33,943 bases of DNA from Gnomoniopsis sp. IMI 355080 (Eukaryota; Ascomycota; Sordariomycetes; Diaporthales; Gnomoniaceae), in contig JAPEVC010000310.1 of NCBI GenBank assembly GCA_027946555.1, forward strand, positions 1 through 33,943, given 5' to 3'. Each line of letters begins with the position of its first letter. Position 1 is the stretch's first letter. Shown here piece after piece: positions 21,503-33,444 of the stretch. The position numbers and the translations under genes are program-made. A model generated the notes under the pieces. It ran no database searches. It was not told the origin of the DNA and worked only from the letters and a program-made list of their open reading frames with translations.

Positions 21503-21739
21503 AGGCATGGGCGCCTCGTACTCTAGGGCAAATGCTTCGTCTGAAATGAAGAATTTCTATTCAGTCAAGCAGGCATATGCCTGATATGCATTGGGAAGAG
21601 CAACTCGCTCCGAAATTATCTCAATGTAATCTTTGTTTTTCCAAATCACAGAAGCAACATAGTTTCTGAGCTCTTGATACCACCCGTAGTTACTCTCACT
21701 CTGACACGCGCGTCCGCTCAAGTACTCCCCGATGGCTTC

Positions 21740-22736
21740 TCAACCATAAACTTTCTCGTACATAATTTCGGTCCTCATCGTATACTTAGTCCCCTTGACC
21801 ACATCGTCCCCAGCATGATTCAAGCGGCGTTGCTGGAAAATCAGAACCCGACCAGCTTTCGGATCCACGTCGATCTTGCGCTTGTCATCAGGGGAGAGGA
21901 AGGATGTGGCCCCTCCAACGAGCTCGGCGTCTTCCCCCATTTCAGCAACTGAATCATTCAGATACAAGTGAAGGGTGAAGAAGGTTTTGAATATCTTTTC
22001 GTCTACACTTTCGACATAATGGCTGTCACAGTGTGCTGCACAACAAATCAGCCATCTTCAATCCAAACAAAAAAACGGGGCAGGACATATACTTACGCCG
22101 AAAGAATTGCCCAGGACCGTATTTTAGGAATCGCATCCTCTTATTCAATCCCCTCATGCCCCACGTCTCGTCTTCTACCTCCCCGTCTTTCTGCCAGTTT
22201 CTCGTGATGCCCACAACCCTCTCGTCGTTGTGCAAGACCTCCAACTTCTCCAGGAGAGCCTGGCCCACATCACCCATCAAGCACCTCCTCCACAAGCGAT
22301 CCACAACCTCCTGCTGGTCCCACACGATGCGGTCTGAGTTCCTGTAGTGGGAATCCAAAACTTCATACCCGTTACCTGCAGCGACCGTAGCGGGACGCCA
22401 GGGGTTTTGGATGCCTTTGGCTACGCGAGACAAGTCGACGCTCGACTCTGCGAGCTGGAGGAGCTCCTGGCACTCGCTGGGTGAGATGACGTTGTCAAGC
22501 ACGACGGCGTATCGGCCGTCGTACTCCGGGAGAACGGTTTTGGTCCAGTCGATCGGCGTAAGAGTAATGGGCTTGGCGTCAGAAGGTGATGAAGTCACCG
22601 AGAGGAAGTCGTCTGGAATCGAGACGTCGTTGGAGATGTATTCGACGGGGACTAATTGGCCTTCCGGGATGCCGTAAGCCTTCGCATTGTCTGAACGCGG
22701 ATCACTGGACGCTTTCGCCTTGAGGGATTTCAGCAT
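21740..22736 (-). CDS. 2-oxoglutarate/Fe(II)-dependent dioxygenase, prolyl-4-hydroxylase-like
   Basis: Minus-strand exons 22736-22097 and 22035-21740 with a 61-bp GTAAGT...CAG intron; 311 residues. The double-stranded beta-helix domain covers about 80-311. The intron sits exactly at the metal site: splicing makes FFRPHCDSHY with the HxD iron ligands His215 and Asp217. The distal ligand is His287 in RRLNHAGDDV, and Lys297 in GTKYTMRTEIMY is the expected 2-oxoglutarate contact. The combination matches fungal prolyl-4-hydroxylase alpha-subunit-like proteins that lack a signal peptide, so an intracellular protein or small-molecule hydroxylase is inferred. The segment before the domain is charged and probably flexible. 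A TATA-like element lies 137 bp upstream. Confidence 0.93.
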
Positions 22737-23982
22737 ATTGACGGCTTTCTTACGATATGGACTGAGTATCGTTCACTTTGCCAGGTGCCTGGTGACGAGA
22801 ATGCCAAGAACTGAGGGCTCGTATCCTGAAGTGGCTGGGCTTACAGTCGTTATTGCAAGAATATGGGGGCTGTTTTATATATCTGTGTCGTGCACTCAAA
22901 TCGCAATGTGGTCAGTTTTGGCTCGTTGCTGCCTAGTCTTGACGCCAGATTTTGTGGGCTATCTGCGGTTGGTGCTGACTGGGCCAGAAGTACTTGTTGG
23001 GGCTATGCGCAGCTAGGGTCCTTTTCGGAGGGCATGTACACTATCATTCAACTAGAAGTGGACAAAGGCCCAAATAGATATGCATTGACTATCGGTGTGC
23101 CCCTCTCGAATTACCCGAGTCTGGAACAGAAAAGAACAGCCCAAAGGCCACCCAAGTAAAGTTTCATCACAATGAATAGCATGTGAACCTGACAAGCATA
23201 TTCAGAGTGCATGGTTTTACCACATGTCGTACCTCTGGACACAGGGACTATAATAGGAAGGTCAGGCACGCCTCAACTAGTGAAATTTCGACTTTAGTCA
23301 GGTAATTATTGAAAACAACCTGAGTAGGAAAGATTGAATATTATGTCCTGGAGTTTCAGCTATCAATTCAAATGCTCCAGGCGATGATGTGTCTTTACAA
23401 GCATTGTTGGCTTGCCGTCGTATTCACCTAGCTAGACGGGCTCAATGGATATTCAGAGGGTCGCTGTTCCTTAATTGTGCTTAGTTGTGAGATAATCATT
23501 CCCTACTTGAGTAAGTACCTCCATTGATGATTTATGATGGCTTCAGTATTATTCCTTCCATTGCTGCTTCCTAATCTTAGTCGACACTAGACAGTCTAAG
23601 AATATACATATGGAAAGAGCCAATAGACTGTTGGTGCCGTTCATTGCGATATTTCTGGGATTTTTAGGAACAACCAGGCTCACTTTCGTTGTTCAAACAC
23701 ATCAACATCGCCAGTAGTGTTTGCTCTTCGTCGTGGCCCACCAGCACTTTTTATCTGACCAGTCGACAACAACATTCTTCTTCATACCCTGGCTTTTCTG
23801 GCTTAATTTTTGACGGTATACACTTTGTGGATTTGCCTGTACCCATGAAGTAAATCCTGGTTAAATTTGTTCTCATACAACAGCCTTGACTTGACCACAT
23901 CAAGCTTGATACTATCAGCGTTATACCCTCACAGCTTAACGTTTGAGAGTCGACAATCAAAGAGGGAAAAAAAGCTCCCATC
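22737..23982. other. intergenic region between divergent dioxygenase and 2EXR-like genes
   Basis: A 1.25-kb A/T-leaning spacer. Apart from the dioxygenase TATA element I see no gene, RNA or repeat. Frames at about 22687-23159 are in promoter sequence and lack motifs. Confidence 0.5.
22873..22881 (-). promoter_or_regulatory. TATA box of the dioxygenase gene
   Basis: Read on the minus strand this is TATATAAAA, about 137 bp upstream of the start codon at 22736. Confidence 0.5.
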
Positions 23983-24987
23983 ATGCAAAGCCCGGGCACC
24001 ACATTTTGCGCTCCAAATCTGCCAGTAGAGTTACTGCTATCGATCTGGAAGGGTCTCTTCTCTCCTCCGCAAGGGCAACCGCGGAAACGAAATCTCCGTA
24101 TCGTCGGCTATGCGGTTCAAGATGGTAAAAGGCTGGTCAACTTTGACTGCATTAACGCGTATCGCCACGCAGTCAACGAACCATTGGTAAATAGCAGCGG
24201 TAAAAACCTACGCCTCACGTGCTCCCAGGCAAACGAAGTGTACAAACAATTGCTGCGCCAACGGACCCGAAACTTCGACCCAGCATACATAGTTTACTCC
24301 AATCGTGGGAACCGTGGGGAAAGACGGGAGTTCTGGCTCCCAGTCGACCCAGAGCAGGACATGTTCTTCTTCCAACCCGAATTCGTCCGGAGCCAGGTGT
24401 TGATGCTGCGACAACTGCAACGCGGCGAAACAATGGGTCGGTGGATGGCAGTATCTGCCAGCCATGCTCGAGAATTGAGCCCAGCCCATATCATGCTCGA
24501 TGTTGAAAGCCTGCATATGATTGCTGGACAATGCATTTGGCCTGCCTCCGCCGCCACAGTATACGAACGTGCCCCTGGTTTCCTTCTGGCTGCGTTCGAC
24601 TGTTGTATCCCATCACTACTCTCCGGTGCGAACAAGCTTGCGACCTAGTTGACCATGTTTGACGCGCTGCCATTCAAGCCGCAAAAGATCACGGTGATGA
24701 TATACAGGAGGGTGTTTGATGAATTAAATTATGGGGATTTTGCCTATGAGGATTTGCGGAGGGTGCCCTACCCGCCACCACCAACAGAAGACGTGCGAAT
24801 GCTAGCGGCTACACAGACGTCGCGGGCCCGTCTCGACAAGCTCTTGGGAGTATGGCCCCTGATTGCGAATGACGCCACGGCGAGGGGGCTTCAGTTCCCT
24901 ATATTAGAATTTGGGTATATACACAGCGATGAATTAGGGGGCCAGGTGCCGTCGTGGACAGGGAAACAAGGAACACAGCGCGTATGA
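23983..24987 (+). pseudogene. 2EXR-domain-like protein gene interrupted by an in-frame TAG
   Basis: A frame from ATG 23983 runs 221 codons to a TAG at 24646-24648, then continues open in the same frame for 112 more codons to 24987. The first part begins with NLPVELLLSIWKGLF, like the F-box-related start of fungal 2EXR proteins, and continues with a CSQANEVYKQLL helix and a WLPVDPEQDMFFFQP segment that fits their FNPE-D-tlyf signature. The stretch after the stop is protein-like too (charged helices, balanced composition), which suggests one gene of about 334 residues broken by one nonsense change. Alternatives: a short intron ending in CTAG at 24648 (for example donor GTATAC near 24557, which would keep phase), a protein that simply ends at 24648, or a sequencing error. 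2EXR proteins are large, fast-evolving fungal families of unknown function, where decay is common. Confidence 0.55.
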
Positions 24988-25274
24988 GAGAAGCGAGATG
25001 GCGCTGGTGACTCTTCGGGGAGGGAGGTGTTAAGACAAGTCTGGATAGGGTAGTTCAGCGTTGGAATTCGTTGTGAGTTCCGCAAGTGGCCATCCCAGAG
25101 AAGTTGTTATTCGAGCCGACATTGTCTAGGATGCATTTGGAACAAAAGAGTCCCTGTGTGTGTGTTTTTTTTGTGGCTCTCTGCAGAGAACGTACGTTAC
25201 GTGCCAGCCCCCACACAACTCCGTGAAGATGCTCATAAGCGCCCGAGAATGCAAGATCAGGATTTGGGCCCATA

Positions 25275-26829
25275 CTAGCTCGAAGTGACGCCTGATCTCT
25301 CCTCCTTCAGCTTTTGCTCCTCTTCCAGCACCTCCCTGAGTTTAGCCGCAGCTTCGACATCCGCCTTTTGACCCTTCTTGCGCTGTCTCTCCTCGTAGCG
25401 CTCGCGGCTTTGGAGGATGCGCTGCACGATGTTGCCGGCATTGACGTCCTGGAAGGTGTGTTGGCCAATCTCGCGGTAGATGCCGAGCTCCTTGGGCGCG
25501 GTGTAGGGGTCGTAGGTGAGCGGCATGAAGGAGGTTGGGCCGTGGTAGACAGCGTCGGGCGTGCCCCAGGACCATGAAGTCAGGTAGGACTTCGTAGGCG
25601 TGAAGGGTGCGCCGAAGATCACAGCGTTGACGTACTGGGACAATTAGAACGAGCCGTCGGGTTGTGATGGCGTGTCTTGACTTACTTTGCACTGCAGCAC
25701 ACACAGCCCACGCTCATAGATGTTCATGATGGGGTAGTTGACGCCCTTCCAATGATTGATCACCTCATCGTCGTGCACGCCCGCAACAACATAGACCGGA
25801 GAGTAGGGCTTATCCCAGCCTTTCTCGGCGGCCAGCTTCTTCTCCTCTTCGACCACCAGTCGGAGGAATTCAATGTGACCACTCGAGAACAGATCAAATC
25901 CACCATCTACATAGACCACCCTCTGACCCGGTTTAGGCGTGGGGCCCTCGAATAACGGAACAAAGGTGCCATTCTCATCAAAGCCGTCATGCTCACGTTT
26001 CGCCTCGACGCCCACACCCTCCCAGAACCACACGCTCGCCCCAGGCGCCTTGGCGGTCTCATCGGTGGCGTACATGCGCATCCTCTCCGTCATGGCGGCG
26101 CCCTCGGCCTTGCGTTCGCTGTCACTGCCATGGCCATCCTCGCCCGACAGGGTCTTGCGCAGGGACTTGATGAAGTGCGTGCGGGTGCACAAGAGCATGC
26201 GACCGACCAGGTCGGTGGTGGAGATGGAGGGCGTGCGCTTGACGACCTTGAAGCGGCCGGCCTGCTTGACGAAGCGGTAGCAGTCTTCGCCACTGCTGTC
26301 TGAGGTGATGTCGTCGCCGTGCACGACGTAGCGGCAGCCGTAGTGCGAGATCCAGTCGAGCTGGGTGACGTACGGCGCGTGCGACACGGAGGCTGTGACC
26401 CAGCGGCAAGCGTCTACAGCGGCGAGGCTGAGAGAGGGTGTGTTAGTATGTGGAAGGTGGGTTGCCGGGGGGGGGGCACCGGGCGTGCGAGGAGAGGACA
26501 GGCGAGGAGAGAGTCTCTACCGTTCCTGTAGGTTCATCACGGTGGGTCCCTTGTTCTCCAAGATGGACTCATCGGAATGCACGCCGACGATTAACTCGGT
26601 GCCCAGCTGGCGAGCTTGCAGCATGGCACCGGCATGGCCTTGAGGTGACAACGACAGGTTAGCCCACCGAATGGCACCTCGGAAAAGAGGAAGGTTTTAG
26701 GGCTGAAACAAAAGCAAAGTAGGACGGACCGTGGTGGAAGAAGTCCCAGCAGCCATCGACCCAGATGCGACCATCAAGCAGCTCTGGGGCGGGCTGGCCT
26801 GGGGGGGAAATTGGATCTATTCCTGACAT
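25275..26829 (-). CDS. ECT1: ethanolamine-phosphate cytidylyltransferase
   Basis: Four minus-strand exons: 26829-26730, 26638-26521, 26427-25686 and 25634-25275; introns of 91, 93 and 51 bp; 439 residues. Two cytidylyltransferase domains are in tandem, as in Ect1/Pcyt2. The first has VDGCWDFFHHGHAGAM with HxGH at 32-35 (His35 follows intron 1), VGVHSDESI, and ISTTDLVGRML (141-151). The second starts VYVDGGFDLFSSGHIEFL (244-260), where the first His of HxGH is Ser, so this half may be less active. The C-terminus is a charged coiled coil (ERYEERQRKKGQK...). It makes CDP-ethanolamine from CTP and phosphoethanolamine, the rate-setting step of the Kennedy pathway to phosphatidylethanolamine, in the cytosol. 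Intron 1 uses a weak GTCCGT donor; intron 2 has a clear branch site (ACTAAC) and a run of ten C on the coding strand. Confidence 0.96.
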
Positions 26830-28160
26830 TTTGTGTAGTTGTTGGCTGCGGCAAAAACTGGCGGCGACATGAAGTGGGCTCCGGGAATTCAGGTAGCTAC
26901 GCCCGCGTGTGACAGGTACGTGAAAAAAAACAAGACTGTACGTGTGCGATGAGTTGATCGCCTAGGTAGGTTGGTGTGAAGTGAGCCTCATTTAGATTCT
27001 ACCTAGGGCTACACTCTCAGACGTCAAGCCAAGCGAAATGTCACCGTCGCACTGCCCCTCATTGACTGGAGACCCGTGGACGTCAATGTCGCAGTGCCTA
27101 TGGATCAACGGGGGCCAGTGCTTCGTTTCTCCCGCGGATAACATGCACCCCGGATTCAACATCACCGTAACCATGGAAGGGAATCTTGTTTGAACTGGTG
27201 TTTTGATAGCCTCGTCTGCCTGATTCAGCGCAGATCATAAGAAATCAACATCAGCCTTGCATTCGCTTAGTGGGCAAGACATAAGCTTTCCTGGGCTCAC
27301 CGTGAGTGGTTTCAGATGGACAATGAATTTGCCTATGGCGCAGCGGAAATTGAGACTCATCCAACTTCTGTCACTGTAAGTATGTAACCGCACAGAGGAG
27401 AGGTCCTAGCTCTTGTTCAAAGGCCGTACTCAAATGCCGCATATTTCACCCTGGTGGATGGTGGATGGATGGTGAACTATCAGAAGCTTTGGGGCACGGT
27501 ATCGTACCCCTCGAGAGTGAGAGGAGTGCTCCTCGTCCTCGGCTTCATGTCGCAAGGTCTCATCACAGGGTCAAAGGTCACAATGGTGTTGGTGCCATAT
27601 AGGCCGTGTATTCCATATATTGCAGATGGGGCTGCCAGTACGCCCTTTCTCCTTTGATCAAGCCACCAAGTACTCACTCTGGTGTGGTTGTCTGCCATCT
27701 TCCTCCGTCCCATGTCTAAACGATGATCGGCCATTACTCCTGTCCCTTGTGGCACCACTCTTTGGCCAGCCAGTGCCACCACACTCTCGTTTATTAGTCC
27801 TACCGTGGCAGAGGCTTTGCCGTCAAGTGCAGGTGGTTACAGTCACAGGGCGGATCTCTCAATTGCCGTGGACCGTCACGCAGAACCAGACCACATATAG
27901 GGCGTTTTGTCCCGTCAGCTTCTGATAAAACATCCTACTCCGATTATAAACAAAACATTCAACTGGGGGGGCCGTCGAATCAGGACGTGTGCCCTATTTT
28001 GTGCTGTACCTTGGTAGGCCCCAGTACCTGACACGCGCTACCAGGCAAAAAAGAGCAATCCTCTGTACAGCCTGTGCTAGCACCGGAAAGAGCGAGCGGG
28101 GGCCCACACCAAGCCTGGCAATTGGGGGCCCTTAATCCACTACACTGGATCTTGCCCACC
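26830..28160. other. intergenic region between divergent ECT1 and a gene of unknown function
   Basis: A 1.3-kb spacer. CCTAGG half-palindromes occur at 26961-26970 and about 26998-27008. A 51-codon ATG frame at 27038-27193 has three cysteines but no signal peptide or homology I know. Otherwise nothing is supported. The sequence just before 28161 is purine/pyrimidine mixed without a TATA element. Confidence 0.5.
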
Positions 28161-29916
28161 ATGCAGACCCTGAACCCGTACCGGCAACGCGGCTCGCCGT
28201 CGTCAGCCGCCTCCAATCCTACCCTTCCGCCCACCACGCCGTCGTCCAGAATCACCTCCCACTACCCATCCATCTTCGGTTCTACCGTTCCACGCAGCTC
28301 TCGACGACCAGGCACAAATCCAGGCCCAGCAACGTCCGACGCCTCGTTCGGTCGGCCTTCTTTTGGTAATAGCGCATTCGTTGTCAAGTCCGAGTCTGAG
28401 TCCGAGTCGCCGCCGCCGCTCTGGTCCGCTCGACGGGCCTTTCCTTTTGAAGAAGACGTACGAGAAGGAGGGGGAGGATCAAGAGGACCAGGACTACCCA
28501 AGCTCCTGCGCAAGAGATCACTAGGCCGCAGACCCTCGCTTGGCAACTTGCGTTCCTCCTCGCCGGAACAACCACAGTCGGCCTCTCCATTCGTCTCCCG
28601 TTTCAAGTCTCTCCGCCGTCGCGCAAGCTCGAGTGTCGCCCTCCTCGAGACCTATGGCTCTGGTGCTGCTTTTGGATCCGGAAAAACAATACCAGTGTCC
28701 GTTGCTATCATCGATAATAGCAGCCCGCCTGCGCTTCCAGAGTACGCCCTGTCGTCGGCTGCAAAGCTGAGTCGCGACACGGACGGGATTCTGTCGCCTC
28801 AGCCATCTTCGCAGACCGCTTCCCACTCGATGGACACTACGGGGACAATTACCATGCAGTCGAACGGCAGGATGATTAGCAGAACAGGCACTATGCCCAC
28901 AAACGGGTCTTTGTCAGCAGGGTCGGGCATGATGCCCCCGCCGTCATCGCTGGGGATGCAAAGCGAGTCGGCTATGGTGCATCAGCATATACAAGATATG
29001 GCAAACAAGAGGATATCGACACTAGAGTATCTGCGGAAGGCGTATGTCCAATCCCCCCTCTCCTCTGTCTTGTACGCAAGCCCACATCGCGAACGGCCAG
29101 CTGACATCTCTCTTGATCACCAACAGCCACGAAGGCCGCGTGTATTGGTTTAATACGCTCCTCTTCGACAAGCCCGACCTCGCGCGAATGCCCTACTTCG
29201 ATACCCGCCGTCTCGCTCGCCGCGCAACCAACTATTTGCTCCTTGGCCTCTCCCTCCCTACTGTCATCGACCTCAATTCCGCCACCCCGCTCGAATTCCT
29301 CCGCTCCCTCAACCTGCTCCTTTCCGAATTCGACACGTTCCAGTCCCTCCATCCCGAAACAGGCGGCGGCTCGTCTGGCCTTGGCCGCGCGCGCATACCC
29401 AACCTCAACGTTTTCCGCCGTGCCACGCCCTCGGCCAAAGCGCGGCGCAGCAGCAGTGCCAACAACGAGGTGCTCTACGAGGACGGCGCGATGCCGAACG
29501 GCTCTGGCGTCGGGTCTTTCTCGGGCGCAGCCAGCAGCACTGCTGGGACAAGCATCATGAATGGGCTGGGTGGGAGTGCAAGCGTCGTGAGCTTTGGACA
29601 GAGCGAGGCGGACTTGCTACCGGGTGAGGAGTATGTGCATCTACTCACGCCATCGCTACCGTTTGACCCAGACTTCTTTGAGACGTTTGCTACGTTGTGC
29701 GATGTGCTGATTGATGCATACACACGGCTGCTGAGTCTGTTGCGCACGCCGCGCGAGTGCACTGCCGCGGTGGCCGAGCTGTTCACCAAGGCGGATGCGA
29801 GAGTGCGCAAGATTATTGTGCAGGGGATCGTCAAGGAGTTCGAAGATACGAGTCGAAATGGGGTGCGGACTGAAGTAGCGAATGTGGGCAAGATTGTTCT
29901 TGGTGGGTTGATGTAA
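28161..29916 (+). CDS. serine-rich protein with conserved helical C-terminal half, unknown function
   Basis: I do not recognise this family. Exons 28161-29041 and 29127-29916 flank an 85-bp GTATGT...CAG intron; 556 residues. The first ATG in frame is 28161 (the frame is open further up without an ATG). Residues 1 to about 265 are low-complexity and rich in Ser, Pro, Arg and Gly, with an SESESES tract and basic RRPSLG / RRRASSS motifs that look like kinase sites. From about 270 a dense folded part begins: HIQDMANKRISTLEYLRKAHEGRVYWFNTLLF (intron within), FDTRRLARRATNYLLLGLSL, then ATPLEFLRSLNLLLSEFDTF. A second low-complexity insert (about 360-430) separates it from a final helical block (LPFDPDFFETFATLCDVLIDAYTRLL...GGLM). 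No signal peptide or membrane span. The helical parts, not the linkers, look like the functional core. Confidence 0.85.
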
Positions 29917-31422
29917 CCATTTGAAAGAGGGTGATATTTTTGAGATCTTGGGGGGATGTAACGATAGGCACGCGATGATACCACATGCACTTCCTTGATA
30001 TTTGGTCCTCTATAGATTTGGCCGGAGTCTGGTACCGGAGATATCCAATAGTTCAACATGGGCTTGAGATGATGGATTGGGATTTTGAGAGGACGTGGTT
30101 CATGTACCCAGCTTGCGACTGCTCATGTTCCAGCTGATGGTGAAGAAACCTGACAAACGCGACGTACTGTCTATGGCGACATGATTATGCGAGTGTTGAA
30201 ATGGATTTATATTGCTGCTAGCTACTGCCTGGGGACCAGGAATGGAGGGAAGAAATGAGAAGGAAAGAAGGGGGAAGTTCATCAGAAACCATAACGCATT
30301 ATTGAATCGTCAACGGCTGCACCTCCATTTTAGGTAGGCTCGACCTCAGTGCTTGACTCTATAAAGTGTGATCATCATATGAACTGTGTGTGCGCGCGCG
30401 AACAGAATCTCGTCCTCGTGCCTTCGATTCAACCGGGCGGTCATCGACGGAAAAGAAGTCTCCCATGAGGCTCCAGAGGTTTGGTTGTCGACTTCCCGCC
30501 CAGCATGAACAAGGGAAAACACGAAAGAGAAAGAGTGTGTGGTGAAGATCCCCCCTCGCACCAAGAATGAGCCCCATCGAGTAACCAAGTTCAAAGGCCG
30601 AAGCCCCGACCTAGGCAATCGCATACCTATCATATCTCGACGAAAACACTCTCCAGCAAGCCTCCCCACACAAGGCCGCCCAGCACCAGACCGCCGTCGC
30701 GTCCAAACCCACCATCGAAAAGCCCCACCACCACAATCCATGTGAACAAACCCCCGCAGAGAGCGCGGACTCGTATCTTCGTCCAAATGGTCTCTCCTCA
30801 GGTGAGCGTCCCACCAGAAAGCGGCGGCGGAGACCAGAAGATGTAGCGGTGGGAGGGGCAGGCAAGACGTCAGACTGGGCGACGGAGAAGGGCGGAGATC
30901 AGCCGCGTGGTGCTTCTATGGCGGCGCCTTTCGGCGTTCCTCTTCCGTGAAGGAAGAAGACTGTCCGGGGACTTTCTCCCAAAGCATGACAATGAGACAT
31001 TCCGAAGAATGGTCTCCGTTTGAAGCTTCGATGGCGATTTGTTGGGCGAGGGGGGACTTGGAGAGGAAGAAGGGGAATCAAGAGAATATGCACTTGCGGC
31101 TCTGAGTTTTTGTATAGTGGATAGGTGGATCCCAGCTCGCGTCTACAGCCAATCAAAGACTACTCAGGATTACGTAAGTGCCAAAAGCTCGAGGAACTGC
31201 AGGGATGAGGTCCGTCGCGTTGACGTTTGGCAGGCAGTCACTTTCCTAGCAACTTCGGTGATTTTCCTTGAGCAAAGTACCCAACTTTCAGCACATTCAC
31301 CTTTTGCGCGACGCAGGCTGCACACAAAGCAGTGCTGGTTCTCCATTTGACCTCCTCTTTGGTTTGTTGCCTGGCGTGTCCAATTCTTTCCATTCGCACC
31401 AACAGACCGCATTGCAATCAAC
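29917..31422. other. intergenic region upstream of RAE1
   Basis: About 1.5 kb with no supported gene. Frames at 30346-30786, 30539-30745 and 31170-31592 overlap each other on opposite strands, or the RAE1 start, and lack motifs. A short GTGTGTGCGCGCGCG tract sits at about 30386-30400. The 60 bases before 31423 are CA-rich and look like the RAE1 leader. Confidence 0.5.
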
Positions 31423-32671
31423 ATGTCTGGACTCTTTGGCAGCGCCGGGGCGGCCTCGAGTGCCAACACTGTTGGTGATCTTAAGAACGATGTTGCCGTC
31501 GCAAACCTTCCCGAGGACGGCATTACCAGTCTCGCCTTCAATCCAAATCCTGCCGACCAGAAGGACTTTATGGCAGTCGCTAGTTGGGACAAGAAGGTCC
31601 GGATTTATGAGGTCGACACCAACTCAGGGCAAGCCGTCGGTCGGGCTGCCTACGATCACACTGGTCCGGTGTTTAGCGTTCAAGTATTCAAGGTGAGGAA
31701 CTTTCTCACCCTATTCTGTCCTTCGTTTGCAATCGTAATTTGGGCTTGTGATCTGACATAATTGCACAGGACGGTGTCAATGTAGTCTCTGGCGGCGCCG
31801 ACAACCAGGCCAGACTGATGGATCTCAACACGCAGCAGACAAGACAGGTCGCACAGCACGAGAAGCCTATACGAACAGTCCGATGCGTCGAGATCAACGG
31901 CCAGCCCATGCTAATCACGGGCTCGTGGGATAAGACCATCAAGTACTGGGATCTCCGGACCGCTAATCACGTTGCCGAGAAAGTCTGCCCCGAGCGTGTC
32001 TACAGTATGGATTCACGAGATAATATGCTGGTCACTGCTACTGCGGAGCGAATTATCACAGTGATGGACATCCGACAGCCCCAGGCAGATTTCTACAAGA
32101 AGCACCAGAGCCCGCTCAAGTGGCAGACGAGGGTGGTCAGCTGTTTTACGGACGCCTCGGGCTACGCTATTGGCAGCATTGAGGGCCGCTGCGCCATTCA
32201 ATATGTCGAGGACAAGGACTCGAGGTACGCGACCAAAAAACATCACCCTTGCTGAAGCTTCTGGATTTCCTCTCCTAGGTCAACAATACTGACAGTGTGA
32301 CTGCAATATACAGTTCCAACTTCTCCTTCAAGTGCCACCGCGACCCACCTTCTAACAACTCCACCAACGTCTACTCGGTCAACGACATCTCGTTTCACCC
32401 CGAGCATGGAACCTTCTCGACGGCTGGCTCCGATGGCACGTTCCACTTCTGGGACAAGGACGCCAAGCACAGACTCAAGGGCTACCCCAATGTCGGCGGG
32501 CCAATTACTGCGACCAATTTCAACCGCAATGGCCGCATCTTCGCCTACGCTATCAGCTACGACTGGTCCAAGGGCTACCAGGCCAACAACCAACAACAAC
32601 CAATCAAGCTCATGCTGCACCCAGTGCAGCCTGACGAATGCAAGCCCCGGCCCAGCGCTAAGAAGCGATAA
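31423..32671 (+). CDS. RAE1: Rae1/Gle2 WD40 mRNA-export and nuclear-pore protein
   Basis: Exons 31423-31692, 31770-32224 and 32314-32671 with introns of 77 and 89 bp; 360 residues, the standard size. A short N-terminal extension (MSGLFGSAGA) leads to a seven-bladed WD40 propeller. Visible blades include ITSLAFNP...MAVASWDKKVRIYEV, PVFSVQVFK / VVSGGADNQARLMDL, PIRTVRCV...LITGSWDKTIKYWDLR, MLVTATAERIITVMDIR, and VNDISFHPEHGTFSTAGSDGTFHFWDKD. The end PRPSAKKR is basic. Rae1 binds the GLEBS motif of Nup98-type nucleoporins, supports poly(A) RNA export, and in animals helps spindle assembly. Splicing of intron 2 must use the CAG at 32311-32313; the earlier CTAG at 32275-32278 leads to a stop. Confidence 0.96.
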
Positions 32672-33444
32672 GAAAAAGCACAAAGAGCGTGTAGCGCTTT
32701 GGCTTGTTACATTTTTGAGGCATGTCTGGCATTTGATCAGGGATCGTGTCAATTTGGTTGGAAGGTCGACAGTGTAGACGGGGTGGCATGTCCACGTATG
32801 CCTGTTCACAAAAACGCGCGGTTAGCGGAACGGTGAATTTCTGAGGCTGTCCTTCAAGTGAGGTAAATGCACAGCAACACTTCTTGAAGACGGAGAAATA
32901 GAATGGGCGATTAGTTGAGGGTTGTGTACCAGGAAAGGGCGATATTTGATTGATCTGGCCGCTGCGGATTGGTGTTTCTAGGAGAATGCTGGATTAGGCG
33001 TCAGGGCGTTCTGAACAACCCCAGAAGGACTGGGTATCGAAGTTGAACAAAAGCATAGTACTTTGCTGAGGCAATATGAACGGGACTGACGTGTCTCGTA
33101 GATAGTCAAATAATCCAAAACCCGATGGACTACGTTCAGAAATGTCGATAGCATCCCAATGCTGTGCGGTGAGTGAAGTCTACGGATCCAAAAGAGATGT
33201 ACTTGGTCACGGTCTTTCGAAGATAGCAGGCGGATCTCATCTACAGCAATTGAGTGACTACCCAATGCATTTCAGTTCAGGACGTTTTTGTCAATCTAGT
33301 CTATAACAAACCCATGAGCAATCTTGTTGTATGAATAGAACAAATATCATCAAGACGAGGCCCAGCAGTGATGTGGGCCTCGTCAGACCCGCATGACAAG
33401 CCCTCCCTCGCTCCCTTGCCTCCGGCTACATTCGCTCCACTTCT
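32672..33444. other. convergent 3' spacer
   Basis: A 773-bp gap between the RAE1 stop and the stop of the convergent small gene. No gene or RNA is supported; it presumably contains both 3' untranslated regions. Confidence 0.5.

Noticed and set aside
27038..27193. 51-codon ATG frame with three cysteines
   Set aside because: No signal peptide, so not a typical secreted small cysteine-rich protein, and an antisense frame covers the same bases.
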